A stretch of DNA of 64,000 bases, taken from Chlorogloea purpurea SAG 13.99 (GTDB lineage: Bacteria > Cyanobacteriota > Cyanobacteriia > Cyanobacteriales > Microcystaceae). A program made the translations under genes and the position numbers. The notes under the pieces were generated by a model. It worked only from the letters and a program-made list of their open reading frames with translations, had not been told where the DNA came from and did no database searches. Within the stretch, counting starts at the first letter, position 1; the number at the start of each line of letters is the position of its first letter. The DNA lies in assembly GCA_016903695.1 (NCBI GenBank), contig JADQBB010000014.1, forward strand, positions 1-64,000. The letters run 5' to 3'. This document shows positions 55,377 through 64,000 of the stretch, in pieces.

Positions 55377-57356
55377 GTGAATCCCAATACCACCTCGGAG
55401 TTAAGTACATTTCTAGTTTGTGGCTTAGGTAGTTTAGGACAAAACTGCGTCATGGCTTTAAAACAGTTTGGAGTGACGGTAACGAGCATAGAAAAAATCG
55501 AACCCCATAGCTGGGAGATAGAAGAAATTCCGAGCCTGTTGGATAATTTGGTCATCGGTGATTGTAGACAGAAAAGTGTGTTACAACAAGTAAACATCCA
55601 TCACTGTCGTGCCGCCCTACTCGTTACCAGTGACGAGCAAGTTAATATTATTACCGCCCTCACCATACGTCAATTAAATCCCCGGACACGTTTGGTAATT
55701 CGCTCCTCTCAAGAAAATCTTAACGAATTACTAGGGGAACAACTGGGTAATTTTATCGCCTACGAACCTACGCAACTACCGGCCAATGCCTTCGCTTTAG
55801 CTGCCTTGGGAACAGAAACCCTGGGGCTATTTTCGTTAGATACTCAGAAAGTGCGAGTTATTCAAAAAATAATCACCGCCGATGACGGCTTAGCCAATCG
55901 CTCCCTTTTAGAGTTAAATAGTCCTACCCGTCGTATCATCGCCCACCGTCAGCCGGATGAGCCTATATTCTCCGGCTTCTATCATTGGTCGTTGTTAGAT
56001 ATAGCCCGTCCTGGTAATACGATCGTCTACGTGGAAACCGGTTTTCAATCTTTGGTTTATCACGGGGATACGGGTAAGAAGAAATTGAGCGATCGTGTGA
56101 ATCTATGGATGAGTAAAGTTAAACGATTCATCGGTAAAGCTAGAGAGACACCCACGCAAAAACTGGCACTGGTTTCCGGGTTGATTATCTTCGCTTTATT
56201 AATTATCGGTACTCTCTTATTTAAAGTTTATAACCCCAAAGATAGCCTACTTTCCGCCCTATCGAAAACGGCAATTATTTTATTAGGCGGTTACGGGGAT
56301 ATTTTTGGTGGTTTAGATGATAACAGTCATGTACCTTGGTGGCTACAGATATTCACCCTGGGTTTGACCTTGGCGGGTACAGCATTCGTGGGTGTTTTAT
56401 ACGCACTATTAACGGAAAGTTTATTAGCATCTAAATTCCAATTTGTCAGGAATCGTCCCCCCGTCCCCCTACAGAATCATATCGTGATCATCGGTTTAGG
56501 AAGAGTCGGTCAACAGGTAGCGACTTTACTCTCGGAATTAAAAGAATCCATAGTAGGCATTAGTTCCAATAACGAGCTAGAACGTAATTTTTTGCCCCAG
56601 ATGCCTTTACTAGTGGGCAATATTAAAGAAGTTCTACCGCAAGCCAATCTCGAAGAAGCAAAAAGCATTGTTATCGTTACCAATGATGAAATGAGTAATT
56701 TTGAAATTGCTTTGATGTCGAAGAAAATAAATCCTGAAACCTATTTAGTTATTCGTACATTAAGCCAGCAATTGGAAAAACAATTAACTCAGATATTACC
56801 TCAGTCCCACGTTTTAGGGACTTATACAGTGGCGGCTGAAGCTTTCGCCGGGGCCTCTTTCGGGGAGAATATTTTAAATTTATTCCGTCTCAATCAGCAG
56901 ACGGTATTAGTTACCGAATACGAGGTGGAATCTCACGATACTTTACAGGGAAGATCGATCGGTGACATCGCCTATGGTTATCGAGTCATCCCCCTCTTGC
57001 ATCAAAGACCGATGGAGGGGCCGAAAATACTACCTCCAGATTATCTGATGGTGAGGGGGGGCGATCGTATTATTATCTTAGCCACTACTAACGGTCTCCG
57101 TCGCATCGAACAGGGGCGCACCACCCCTAAATCCCGCCAGATAAAAATTACGGGTTGTCTCAATGCCAATCTAGCAGTCGATGCACCTGGTCTTGTCTCC
57201 AATATTTGCGGCTGCCCTCTAGGAGTAGCCGCCTCCACGATGCAAAATTTGCCATCTATCCTGCCGGTTCCCCTGTACGAACATCAAGCCGAGCGTCTGG
57301 TTTTAGAATTAAAGAGACTACAAGTGCAAGCCTCCATTATTTCTACCTCCACATAA
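55377..57356 (+). CDS. RCK-pore-RCK ion channel protein (TrkA-N domains)
   Basis: A 659-residue protein. An N-terminal RCK/TrkA-N domain (about 8-220) begins STFLVCGLGSLGQNC. A two-helix pore (about 260-365) has the filter-like ILLGGYGDIFGG between helices at about 262-282 and 322-348. A second RCK domain follows with HIVIIGLGRVGQQVATLL (about 373-392). Such CASTOR/POLLUX-like or potassium-channel-like proteins pass K+ or other cations under nucleotide or ion control. The GTG at 55377 is preferred, since upstream residues from a TTG at 55320 are not family-like. It ends 4 bp before holA. Confidence 0.82.
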   Translation: MNPNTTSELSTFLVCGLGSLGQNCVMALKQFGVTVTSIEKIEPHSWEIEEIPSLLDNLVIGDCRQKSVLQQVNIHHCRAALLVTSDEQVNIITALTIRQLNPRTRLVIRSSQENLNELLGEQLGNFIAYEPTQLPANAFALAALGTETLGLFSLDTQKVRVIQKIITADDGLANRSLLELNSPTRRIIAHRQPDEPIFSGFYHWSLLDIARPGNTIVYVETGFQSLVYHGDTGKKKLSDRVNLWMSKVKRFIGKARETPTQKLALVSGLIIFALLIIGTLLFKVYNPKDSLLSALSKTAIILLGGYGDIFGGLDDNSHVPWWLQIFTLGLTLAGTAFVGVLYALLTESLLASKFQFVRNRPPVPLQNHIVIIGLGRVGQQVATLLSELKESIVGISSNNELERNFLPQMPLLVGNIKEVLPQANLEEAKSIVIVTNDEMSNFEIALMSKKINPETYLVIRTLSQQLEKQLTQILPQSHVLGTYTVAAEAFAGASFGENILNLFRLNQQTVLVTEYEVESHDTLQGRSIGDIAYGYRVIPLLHQRPMEGPKILPPDYLMVRGGDRIIILATTNGLRRIEQGRTTPKSRQIKITGCLNANLAVDAPGLVSNICGCPLGVAASTMQNLPSILPVPLYEHQAERLVLELKRLQVQASIISTST

Positions 57357-57360
57357 ATTT

Positions 57361-58338
57361 ATGCCTATCTATCTTTACTGGGGCGAAGACGACTACGCTA
57401 TACAAGAAGCAGTTAAAAACCTACAGGAAAAAGTTGTCGATCCACAATGGATACAGTTCAATTACTATAAAATTACCGGCAACTCCAGCGACTCCGTGAT
57501 CAACGCCCTCAATGGAGCGATGACACCGGTATTCGGTACGGGTGAGCGCTTGGTATGGCTTGCGGATACATCCCTGTGTCAGCAATGTCCCGATGACCTT
57601 CTCAAAGAGTTACAGCGTACTTTACCCGATATTCCCCCCACGAGCCATCTGCTGTTAACTACGAACAAAAAACCCGATTCTCGTCTCAAATCCACGAAAT
57701 TACTGCAAACCCACGGACAGGTAAAGGAATTTTCCCCGATTCCGCCTTGGAAAATCGATGAAATCGCCCATCATATAGGCAACTTGGCGAGGGAGAGAGG
57801 TTTAAAGTTAACTTCATCGGCTATAGAAGAGTTAGCCCAATCGGTGGGTAATAATAGCCGTCAATTAAGCGCCGAATTAACCAAGTTAAAGCTTTATGCC
57901 GGGGAGGGAAAAAAGACGATCGATAAAAACGACGTTATGGGTTTAGTGGGTGGTAGCAGTCAGAGTAGCCTGGAATTAGCGAAGACTATTTTAAAAAACG
58001 AGACGGGAAAGGCGGTGGAATTAGTAGGGGATTTATTGGCTCGCAATGAACCGGCTTTAAGTATTGTAGCTACTTTGACGGGGCAGTTCCGCACTTGGGC
58101 GATCGTGAAACTTCATTTAGAAAACGGGGAGAAAGATGATAAACTCATCGCCGTCTCGGCAGAAATCGCTAATGTCAATCGTCTTTATTTCATCCGCAAG
58201 GAAATACAGGCTTACAGTGGTAAACAGTTACTCTCGGCTTTCCCCCTGCTTTTAGAATTAGAACAAAGTCTCAAACGCGGGGCCGAACCTTTAGCCACTC
58301 TACAGACTAAAGTGATCCAACTGTGTTGTTTGTTTTAA
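57361..58338 (+). CDS. holA: DNA polymerase III subunit delta
   Basis: Opens the beta sliding clamp as part of the clamp loader. The 325-residue protein begins MPIYLYWGEDDYAIQEAVKN, with the nucleotide-fold domain (about 1-140), a lid region (YAGEGKKTIDKNDVMGLVGG near 185), and a C-terminal collar domain. It has no functional Walker A, as expected for delta. It lies 4 bp behind the channel gene and may be co-transcribed. Confidence 0.9.
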   Translation: MPIYLYWGEDDYAIQEAVKNLQEKVVDPQWIQFNYYKITGNSSDSVINALNGAMTPVFGTGERLVWLADTSLCQQCPDDLLKELQRTLPDIPPTSHLLLTTNKKPDSRLKSTKLLQTHGQVKEFSPIPPWKIDEIAHHIGNLARERGLKLTSSAIEELAQSVGNNSRQLSAELTKLKLYAGEGKKTIDKNDVMGLVGGSSQSSLELAKTILKNETGKAVELVGDLLARNEPALSIVATLTGQFRTWAIVKLHLENGEKDDKLIAVSAEIANVNRLYFIRKEIQAYSGKQLLSAFPLLLELEQSLKRGAEPLATLQTKVIQLCCLF

Positions 58339-58371
58339 AAGTCCTGTAAACTTATTATCTTGAGAGGCAAT

Positions 58372-58998
58372 ATGGTAATAACTGGCAACCGGGCCGATCA
58401 AATACTCTTCCAAGAAATTAGCTGGCGACAATTTGATAATTTACTCGCCAACCTGGGAGAGAAAAGAGCTGCGAGAATAGCTTACGACAATGGAACATTA
58501 GAAATCACGTCTCCCCTAGCCGAACACGAATATTATAAAGAGAGAATCAGCGATGCCATCAAAGACGCGGCGGAAATTTTAGAATTAGATTGCGAGTGTC
58601 TCGGTTCATCAACTTGGAAGAGGGATACAAAGGGAGCGGGCATCGAACCCGATAACTGTTTTTACTTTCAAAATGAGCCTTTAATTCGAGGCAAATTAGT
58701 TTTTGATTTAAACGTCGATCCGCCCCCCGATTTAGCTTTAGAAATAGACGGAACTAATAAATATCTAAATCGTTTTCCCATCTACGCCCGCTTAGGTATT
58801 CCTGAAATATGGTGTTATGATTCTGGCAAACTAGCAATTTATCTGTTAATAGATAATGTATACATCGAGGCAACCGAAAGTTTAATTTTTCCTACTTTAA
58901 AAATTACAGAAATTCCTTTATTAATAGAAGCTTATCGCTCGTCAGGGAGAAAATCTTTCCGAGATGCCCTCAGGCAATGGGTCAAAAACCAGATATGA
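58372..58998 (+). CDS. Uma2 family endonuclease-like protein (DUF820)
   Basis: A 208-residue PD-(D/E)xK-type protein of the Uma2/DUF820 family, which is greatly expanded in cyanobacteria. The core has LEITSPLAEHEYYK near 42, GAGIEPDNCFYF near 89 (Asp), and PPDLALEIDGTNKYLNRFPI near 116 (Glu/Asp and Lys). Members carry a restriction-endonuclease-like fold, but the cellular role is not settled. The ATG at 58372 with GAGAGG upstream is preferred to a TTG at 58360. Confidence 0.87.
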   Translation: MVITGNRADQILFQEISWRQFDNLLANLGEKRAARIAYDNGTLEITSPLAEHEYYKERISDAIKDAAEILELDCECLGSSTWKRDTKGAGIEPDNCFYFQNEPLIRGKLVFDLNVDPPPDLALEIDGTNKYLNRFPIYARLGIPEIWCYDSGKLAIYLLIDNVYIEATESLIFPTLKITEIPLLIEAYRSSGRKSFRDALRQWVKNQI

Positions 58999-59046
58999 GC
59001 AGGATTTAAATCCTTTTCTAAAATATCCCCATAGTGTGTTAATCTT

Positions 59047-60099
59047 TCAAACTTTGGCAACACTATCTATATCCTCTGGACTGGTTAACAGTATTTGTGG
59101 ATTAGCCTGATCTTTAGCCACTATGTTAATCTTTCCCCTCGCCCTGATTCGCACCGCGGGATTAATTAAAACATTGCGCCCCGATCGTGCAGTCTCCGCG
59201 TGGCTGTCCCAGATTCGGGCTAATTTATTTCTAATAGCTTTAAATACTTCTTCATCCTCGAAGTTAACTAAAGTGAAATATCTTTTCACCCCCTGGGTTT
59301 CCACTTCCATCGCGTACACATCAAACTGCACTTGAGGACTTTTAGAAAATTTAACCAATGTACCCGTTAATTCCTTTTCTTCCCCGTGCCATTTCACTAA
59401 AGAATCTAGAACTTGCAGGGATTCTAATTGTAAATGTGTGGGATGTCCAGGTTTTCTCTGAATACGATAACCTATTTCCACAATGTCGCCCCTGTATAAA
59501 TCTTTACTCACATCCGGTGACTTGATATAGATAGGTATAACACCGTCTTGATACTCTACGACCAATATTTTGCCATCACCGGCTACAGCGTGGACTTTGC
59601 CCGTGAAACTATTTTTATTCCTCAAGTCATCGGGTAGTGTTACCTCTCTTCGGTAAGGAATTAAGTTTTCCTTTGTCATCGGAGATTCTAAAATCTCCAG
59701 AGATTTAACTTTGATGTGTTTCTGCGGGCTGGGATTTCTAATAAATTTACCTTGAATGCAGACCAAATCGTGACGCTGACTCTTACTTAACTCTTTCGTA
59801 GTGTCACCATCGGCCCCGATGAGGGAAAATTCTACATGACTGAAAAAGTTATCGGGTTCGCGTACCGATAAAACAAATAATCTCCCGTCCGGGTAAGCGC
59901 CGTGAATCCTGCCGATTAATCCTGTCGTGGTTAATTCTTTCTCTAACGAGTTAAGATTCAACCCCGTATAAGCCGATTCGTTGTAACTACAATTATCGCT
60001 CCCGGCTACCGAGGGTTTGCCCCCGGATAAATTCCATACCCCCAAACAAACGGCACAGAAGAGGATGAAAAGGAAAATTCTCACGGCTTTAACAGTCAT
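59047..60099 (-). CDS. Exported or membrane-anchored hypothetical protein with repeated small domains
   Basis: A 350-residue protein with one N-terminal hydrophobic segment (about 7-25). The remainder seems to contain three related beta-rich modules, each starting with a GKV/GRI/GTL strand: TGLIGRIHGAYPDGRLFVL (about 58-76), FTGKVHAVAGDGKILVVEY (about 165-183), and LTGTLVKFSKSPQVQFDVYA (about 243-262). This suggests OB-fold-like repeats, but I do not recognise the family. It lies 2 bp behind ldcA, so it belongs to the same operon. Confidence 0.65.
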   Translation of the reverse strand: MTVKAVRIFLFILFCAVCLGVWNLSGGKPSVAGSDNCSYNESAYTGLNLNSLEKELTTTGLIGRIHGAYPDGRLFVLSVREPDNFFSHVEFSLIGADGDTTKELSKSQRHDLVCIQGKFIRNPSPQKHIKVKSLEILESPMTKENLIPYRREVTLPDDLRNKNSFTGKVHAVAGDGKILVVEYQDGVIPIYIKSPDVSKDLYRGDIVEIGYRIQRKPGHPTHLQLESLQVLDSLVKWHGEEKELTGTLVKFSKSPQVQFDVYAMEVETQGVKRYFTLVNFEDEEVFKAIRNKLARIWDSHAETARSGRNVLINPAVRIRARGKINIVAKDQANPQILLTSPEDIDSVAKV

Positions 60100-60101
60100 G
60101 T

Positions 60102-61148
60102 TTAGATAACGGCACTTTCGGTCATGGTTATTTTTCCTAAGGTAGCATCGATTTCTACTTCCGTGCCGAGCGCAAATGTTAGCACCGGTTCCACATGACC
60201 GATAATCGCACCGTACCAGGCGGGAATCTTCAGGGGCCCGATATGGTCTTCAATCACCTCTTTGAGAGTGAAAGAAGCGTAGCCCTCGCCGGGGAGACAG
60301 TTAGTACACTGACCGAAGATGAACCCCGCCAGACGATCGAGAACCCCCGCGATCTTTAAATGGGTTAACATTCGATCGATCCTGTAAATATCCTCGCTCA
60401 CATCTTCGACGAATAAAATCGCCCCATCCATAGAGGGTAGATACTGTGACCCTACCATACTAGAAATAATCGTCAGATTACCCCCCAGTAAACGCCCTCT
60501 CGCTTTCCCTGGCGTAATCGTATCGATACGATTTTTTACCTGCATCAAACGGTTTTTATCATCCGGGTCGGGACTATTGACAAAAGTCACCTTTTCCCCT
60601 TGAAATAAAACTCTGTGAAAATTATCAGTTTGATCGGGCCGCCAAGAAGTCAAACCATTAGGGCCGTGAAAAGTTACCAAACTCGTTTTAGCGTGTATGG
60701 CTAGAATCAAACTGGTTAAATCACTAAACCCTGTAAGCACTTTAGGATTCCGTGCGATCAAATCGTAATCGAGATAATCCAGAACGCGGGCGCAACCCCA
60801 ACCCCCAGTAACCGGTAAAAGTAACCCGATGTTGGGGTCGGCGAAAAGTTCGTTAATATCGTTAGCCCGGTCTTGATCTTTCCCCGCTAAATAGCCGTAT
60901 CGATCGAGGACGTGTTTAGCGAGTTTCGGCACTAGATTAAGGGCTTTGACCGCATCCGTGACAATATCTATGTTCTTGGGGTCAAAAACCGCCCCAGCGG
61001 GGCTAAAAATGCCCACGCCCATCCCAGGTTTCAAGCGAGGGGGCTTGATGGGGGAGTTAGCCGCCTGAGATTTTCGACTCGATAAGAGCAAACTCGTGAC
61101 GATCGTACTGGTCAAACCCAAAAAAAGGCGACGGTTAAGTCCCATCAT
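60102..61148 (-). CDS. ldcA: LD-carboxypeptidase (peptidase S66)
   Basis: Removes the terminal D-alanine from murein tetrapeptides during peptidoglycan recycling. The 348-residue protein has a Tat-type N-terminus LNRRLFLGLTS, so it may be exported, unlike the cytosolic enzyme of E. coli. S66 motifs: GVGIFSPAGAV near 44, PVTGGWGCARVLDYLD near 114, nucleophile Ser in GFSDLTSL near 140, Glu in LFVEDVSED near 248, and His in IIGHVEPVLTFALG near 316. The start overlaps the upstream CBS gene by 4 bp. Confidence 0.87.
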   Translation of the reverse strand: MMGLNRRLFLGLTSTIVTSLLLSSRKSQAANSPIKPPRLKPGMGVGIFSPAGAVFDPKNIDIVTDAVKALNLVPKLAKHVLDRYGYLAGKDQDRANDINELFADPNIGLLLPVTGGWGCARVLDYLDYDLIARNPKVLTGFSDLTSLILAIHAKTSLVTFHGPNGLTSWRPDQTDNFHRVLFQGEKVTFVNSPDPDDKNRLMQVKNRIDTITPGKARGRLLGGNLTIISSMVGSQYLPSMDGAILFVEDVSEDIYRIDRMLTHLKIAGVLDRLAGFIFGQCTNCLPGEGYASFTLKEVIEDHIGPLKIPAWYGAIIGHVEPVLTFALGTEVEIDATLGKITMTESAVI

Positions 61149-61606
61149 TCCGCAGCCATACTGCGAATAATATCCCCCTTGGTGAGAATACCGATAACTT
61201 TACCCGTGGGGGCTTCGATGACGGGGAGGCGACCTATACTGCGATCGTACATCAAACTCGCCGCGTCTTTCAAAGAGCGATCGGGTTCGATGGACACGGG
61301 TTTATCGGTCATCACCTCGCCCACGGTTTGCCCTAGGGCCTTATGAAGTAACTTATCGTGACGACCGGGATTTTGCAGGTAGATAACGCTATCGAGTAGC
61401 ATAATATAGGGGGCTGGCTCCACACCCGTTTCCTGCCACATCAAATCGGTTTCAGAAATAACGCCCACCAATTTACCCTCGTCATCCACTACAGGTAAAC
61501 CGCTGATATGATTTTCCGCCAGAATTTTAATCGCCTCTTGTAGAGAAGTGTCTGGCTTGACTGTGATGGGATTGGGAGTCATGACATCAGCTATAGTTTT
61601 CGTCAT
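61145..61606 (-). CDS. CBS domain pair protein
   Basis: A 153-residue protein of two CBS domains only: VMTPNPITVKPDTSLQEAIK (about 8-27) with LPVVDDEGKLVGVISETDLM, and VMTDKPVSIEPDRSLKDAA (about 97-115) with IGRLPVIEAPTGKVIGI. It probably binds an adenine nucleotide and controls a partner protein. It is the first gene of a tight operon with ldcA and the hypothetical gene, which suggests, but does not prove, a link to wall recycling. Confidence 0.92.
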   Translation of the reverse strand: MTKTIADVMTPNPITVKPDTSLQEAIKILAENHISGLPVVDDEGKLVGVISETDLMWQETGVEPAPYIMLLDSVIYLQNPGRHDKLLHKALGQTVGEVMTDKPVSIEPDRSLKDAASLMYDRSIGRLPVIEAPTGKVIGILTKGDIIRSMAAE

Positions 61607-61736
61607 GTTTTGCCTGTGGTAAGAGTTAACTATTTCTATTTTAGAGAATGGAGGCTTTAACTTCTCCCCGGCGCATCAAAAAGTAAAATTGTACGTCCCT
61701 TGATATAATCAAACCTGTGTTACCGTCTTTGTTCCA

Positions 61737-62747
61737 ATGACCCCACCCGTCATCACGGACTTACATCCGTCCCCGCCTATAGTATCCTCCGGGTTAACCC
61801 TATCGATCGTTATCCCCGTCTATAACGAAGTGGAGAGTCTGCCCCTGTTATTAGACAAAATTTCCACGGTCTTAACGGCTCACGATTTAACCTATGAAAT
61901 TATCTGTGTCGATGACGGATCAACCGATGGTACTACAGATTTATTAACCCGTCTAGCCCGCTGCCGACACGACTTGAAAGCGGTTATTTTGCGGCGTAAC
62001 TACGGACAAACTCCCGCGATGGCCGCCGGGTTCAATTACGCGACGGGACAAGTTATCATTACCTTAGACGGCGATTTACAAAATGACCCGGAAGACATTC
62101 CCCGCCTGTTGACGGCATTAGAATCCGGCTACGATCTAGTAAGCGGTTGGCGCAAGCACCGCCAAGACGACAAATTAACTCGTTTACTGCCTTCAAAAAT
62201 CGCCAATAATCTCATAGGTAAAGTAACGGGTGTCAAATTACACGATTACGGTTGTTCTCTCAAAGCTTATCGATCGGAGTTAATAGCGGACATGAATCTC
62301 TATGGGGAATTACACCGCTTTTTACCCGCACTCGCCTACATCGAAGGGGCGAAAATTACAGAAATCCAGGTCAATCATCACGCCCGCCGTTTCGGGAAAA
62401 GTAAGTACGGTCTAGGACGTACCATAAGAGTGATGATGGATTTATTGACGGTATTCTTCATCAAAAAATTCCTGACTCGCCCCATGCACATTTTCGGCAG
62501 TACCGGCTTAATAGCCGCCACTTCAGGTATAGTTATCGGCGGTTATTTAACTTATCTTAAATTGGGATTGGGGCAAAATATCGGTAATCGTCCCCTATTA
62601 ATATTATCCGTACTTTTCTTCTTAACGGGTGTGCAATTATTCTGTTTCGGTCTACTGGCAGAAGTGATGATGCGTACCTATCACGAATCACAGAATCGAC
62701 CCATATATAGGGTTAGAAATGTGATCTCCCACGGTTCAACTAATTAA
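61737..62747 (+). CDS. Family 2 glycosyltransferase with two C-terminal membrane helices
   Basis: A 336-residue enzyme of the DPM1/GtrB type. The GT-A domain starts SIVIPVYNEVESLPLLLDKI (about 24-43), with the nucleotide-binding CVDDGSTDGT near 60 and the metal motif LDGDLQNDPEDIP near 110. Two membrane helices at about 256-278 and 291-313 anchor it. It probably moves a sugar to a polyprenyl phosphate for later transfer to lipid or polysaccharide. The sugar is unknown. It precedes the Tab2 gene by 19 bp. Confidence 0.88.
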   Translation: MTPPVITDLHPSPPIVSSGLTLSIVIPVYNEVESLPLLLDKISTVLTAHDLTYEIICVDDGSTDGTTDLLTRLARCRHDLKAVILRRNYGQTPAMAAGFNYATGQVIITLDGDLQNDPEDIPRLLTALESGYDLVSGWRKHRQDDKLTRLLPSKIANNLIGKVTGVKLHDYGCSLKAYRSELIADMNLYGELHRFLPALAYIEGAKITEIQVNHHARRFGKSKYGLGRTIRVMMDLLTVFFIKKFLTRPMHIFGSTGLIAATSGIVIGGYLTYLKLGLGQNIGNRPLLILSVLFFLTGVQLFCFGLLAEVMMRTYHESQNRPIYRVRNVISHGSTN

Positions 62748-62766
62748 ATTCAAGGAAAAAATTTTA

Positions 62767-63642
62767 ATGGCTATTTGGGAATTAGATTTTTATTCGAGAC
62801 CAGTTTTAGACGAGAATCAAAAGAAACTTTGGGAAGTTTTAATCTGCGAGGCCCCTAGTAAAGTAGACCAGAATCCAGAAACTTTATACAAGTTCACTAA
62901 GGTTTGCCCCAATACTACCGTAAATTCTTTATGGTTACAGGGGGCAATTGCGGAAGCCATCCAAGAGGCGGGTGTCACCCCCAAAAAAATCCGCTTTTTC
63001 CGCCGCCAGATGAATAATATGATTTCCAAGGCCTGCGAGGACTTAGGTATCTCTCCGGTGTCGAGTCGGCGTACCTATACCCTGTGCCAGTGGTTAGACG
63101 ATCGTAAGGTTAACTTTTATCCCCAGCAGGAAGGCTATGATATTGTAGCGGCCAATTCTCCGTCGGTGCAGTATCCCCCCCTCAATCCCACCCCCCTACC
63201 GGAAGCGGTGCGCGGCGATAAATCGGATAAATGGTCTTTTGTCTCTTTACAGGCGGATGCTTTTCGAGAGATGAACGAGTGGGACATTGCTTTCAAGGAA
63301 TTGTTTCCAATTTTAAATATGGGAGTATCAGCCGATACGATCATTCCAGGTTTGATCATCTATTCTGGGAGAGCTTTACCTCTGGCGGGTTGGATGTCTG
63401 GATTGGATCTGGGTTATCTTAAATTAGAAATGGGTACGCGTCCGATCGTTCGTCTGGAAACCGCGGCTAGTGATAGTTGGATACTGGTTAATATTACCAG
63501 TCCGGGAACCCTCCAAGAAGCGAAGAACTTCGAGGAACAGAAATCGGGAGCTAATAAAATTCATTTCCTAGCCATTCAATCAAGCCCCGATTCAGAAAGC
63601 TTCGCCGGTTTTTGGTTGTTGAAAGAGAATGAACCGGGTTAA
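62767..63642 (+). CDS. Tab2/Atab2 family RNA-binding protein
   Basis: A 291-residue soluble protein beginning MAIWELDFYSRPVLDENQKK and containing RRTYTLCQWLDDRK, both typical of Tab2/Atab2 (DUF1092). In algae and plants this protein binds the psaB mRNA leader and supports translation of photosystem I or II subunits. In cyanobacteria a similar role is plausible but less well shown. It follows the GT2 gene closely, but no functional link is evident. Confidence 0.88.
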   Translation: MAIWELDFYSRPVLDENQKKLWEVLICEAPSKVDQNPETLYKFTKVCPNTTVNSLWLQGAIAEAIQEAGVTPKKIRFFRRQMNNMISKACEDLGISPVSSRRTYTLCQWLDDRKVNFYPQQEGYDIVAANSPSVQYPPLNPTPLPEAVRGDKSDKWSFVSLQADAFREMNEWDIAFKELFPILNMGVSADTIIPGLIIYSGRALPLAGWMSGLDLGYLKLEMGTRPIVRLETAASDSWILVNITSPGTLQEAKNFEEQKSGANKIHFLAIQSSPDSESFAGFWLLKENEPG

Positions 63643-63654
63643 TTAATGAACTTG

Positions 63655-63993
63655 TTAGGTTGGGTCTGGTTCTTCACCGATCGTTCGCCGTAGTGTATGG
63701 CGGATATGGAGAATGCGAACCGTTGACGTGTATTGCCCCTCTAGAATAGTAAAAAGGACTCGGTATGAATTACGCCCTCGTCCGTATAGTAGCTGTCGTA
63801 TCTCTTGACTAAAATACTCGTTCTCTCTCGCTAATGGGCAACGTTTAGGCATTTGAGACAAGGAGTCGATTGCTTGTAGTAGCCCCGAATACCATTGGAC
63901 TGCCTTTGCAGGGGAAGTAACTTGAGATAACCGTAGAAACGCACGATCTGCTTCCGCCTCTGCCAAGCTTGAAATTTCGATACGATATTTCAT
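63655..63993 (-). CDS. RelE/ParE family toxin
   Basis: A 112-residue protein of the type II toxin ParE/RelE fold: MKYRIEISSLAEAEADRAFL at the start, SQMPKRCPLARE near 47-58, and an end with the YRVLFTILEG and VRILHIRHTLRR strands. ParE members poison gyrase, RelE members cleave mRNA; which applies cannot be told. The matching antitoxin would lie upstream on the minus strand, beyond base 64000. The gene itself appears complete. Confidence 0.85.
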   Translation of the reverse strand: MKYRIEISSLAEAEADRAFLRLSQVTSPAKAVQWYSGLLQAIDSLSQMPKRCPLARENEYFSQEIRQLLYGRGRNSYRVLFTILEGQYTSTVRILHIRHTLRRTIGEEPDPT

Positions 63994-64000
63994 GAATCGG

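Noticed and set aside
1-64000. tRNA, rRNA or intact transposase genes
   Set aside because: None was recognised on either strand when reading gaps and ORFs; short or unusual RNA genes could still be missed without a covariance search.

Overview
The window is a chromosomal segment of a cyanobacterium, most likely a unicellular chroococcalean type. The evidence is the gene content: sqdX (sulfolipid), a CruA-type lycopene cyclase, a PCP_red domain protein, a Tab2/Atab2 protein, DUF1825, DUF4079, DUF2288 and DUF6464 families, and a RuBisCO-like MtnW. The octamer GCGATCGC (HIP1) also recurs, for example near 12090, 14447, 16061, 17123, 19871, 31397, 42947, 46556 and 52130. I cannot name the genus from the sequence alone. 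No rRNA, tRNA, CRISPR array, prophage or intact insertion sequence was seen.

Layout. 0.2-9 kb: membrane DUF4079; a DUF1825-moxR pair; a minus-strand run pgl - FHA/zinc-ribbon protein - site-2 protease; HpsJ-like and DUF4239 membrane proteins; a CruA-type cyclase followed by a clear terminator. 9-12.7 kb: sodB, mltA, and the operon rpmI-rplT-phoH. 12.8-16 kb: a decayed zone in which a broken DUF1400 alpha/beta hydrolase and a second shorter remnant of the same gene flank a MscS channel with a cyclic-nucleotide-binding-like domain. 16-20 kb: Rrf2 and Crp-family regulators, a glycosyltransferase-like gene, and an orphan sulfate-binding protein gene with a strong inverted repeat in front of it. 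20-32 kb: an MBL-fold hydrolase with an orphan DALR-domain protein; aminotransferase, polysaccharide deacetylase and thrC; mtnW directly behind a large glycoside-hydrolase-like gene; Gfo/Idh oxidoreductase; a double-domain 6-carboxytetrahydropterin synthase; ribF.

32-43.5 kb: an HTH-NACHT NTPase (a bacterial NLR-like protein and the best defence candidate), an alpha/beta hydrolase without a recognisable nucleophile, a Wzy/O-antigen-ligase-TPR protein, a Tat-exported GH10 xylanase and mutS. 42.4-50.2 kb: two signalling genes, including a 2214-residue hybrid histidine kinase with a long tandem HAMP array encoded by exact-period 276-bp DNA repeats. 50.2-64 kb: sqdX, a pentapeptide-repeat protein, speD, cysE, a fused RCK-pore-RCK ion channel, holA, a Uma2 nuclease, the operon CBS - ldcA - hypothetical, a GT2 glycosyltransferase, Tab2, and a RelE/ParE toxin at the right edge.

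Themes: sulfur (sbpA, cysE, the two regulators, mtnW, sqdX), cell-wall and surface polysaccharide (mltA, ldcA, deacetylase, Wzy-like, GH10, GH-like, glycosyltransferases), and large sensory or NTPase proteins. Most of the window is ordinary chromosomal backbone. The points most worth a second look are the poly-HAMP kinase, the NACHT protein, the GH-mtnW gene pair, the duplicated and decaying hydrolase, a mutS-leader-like repeat, and a possible sulfur operator.
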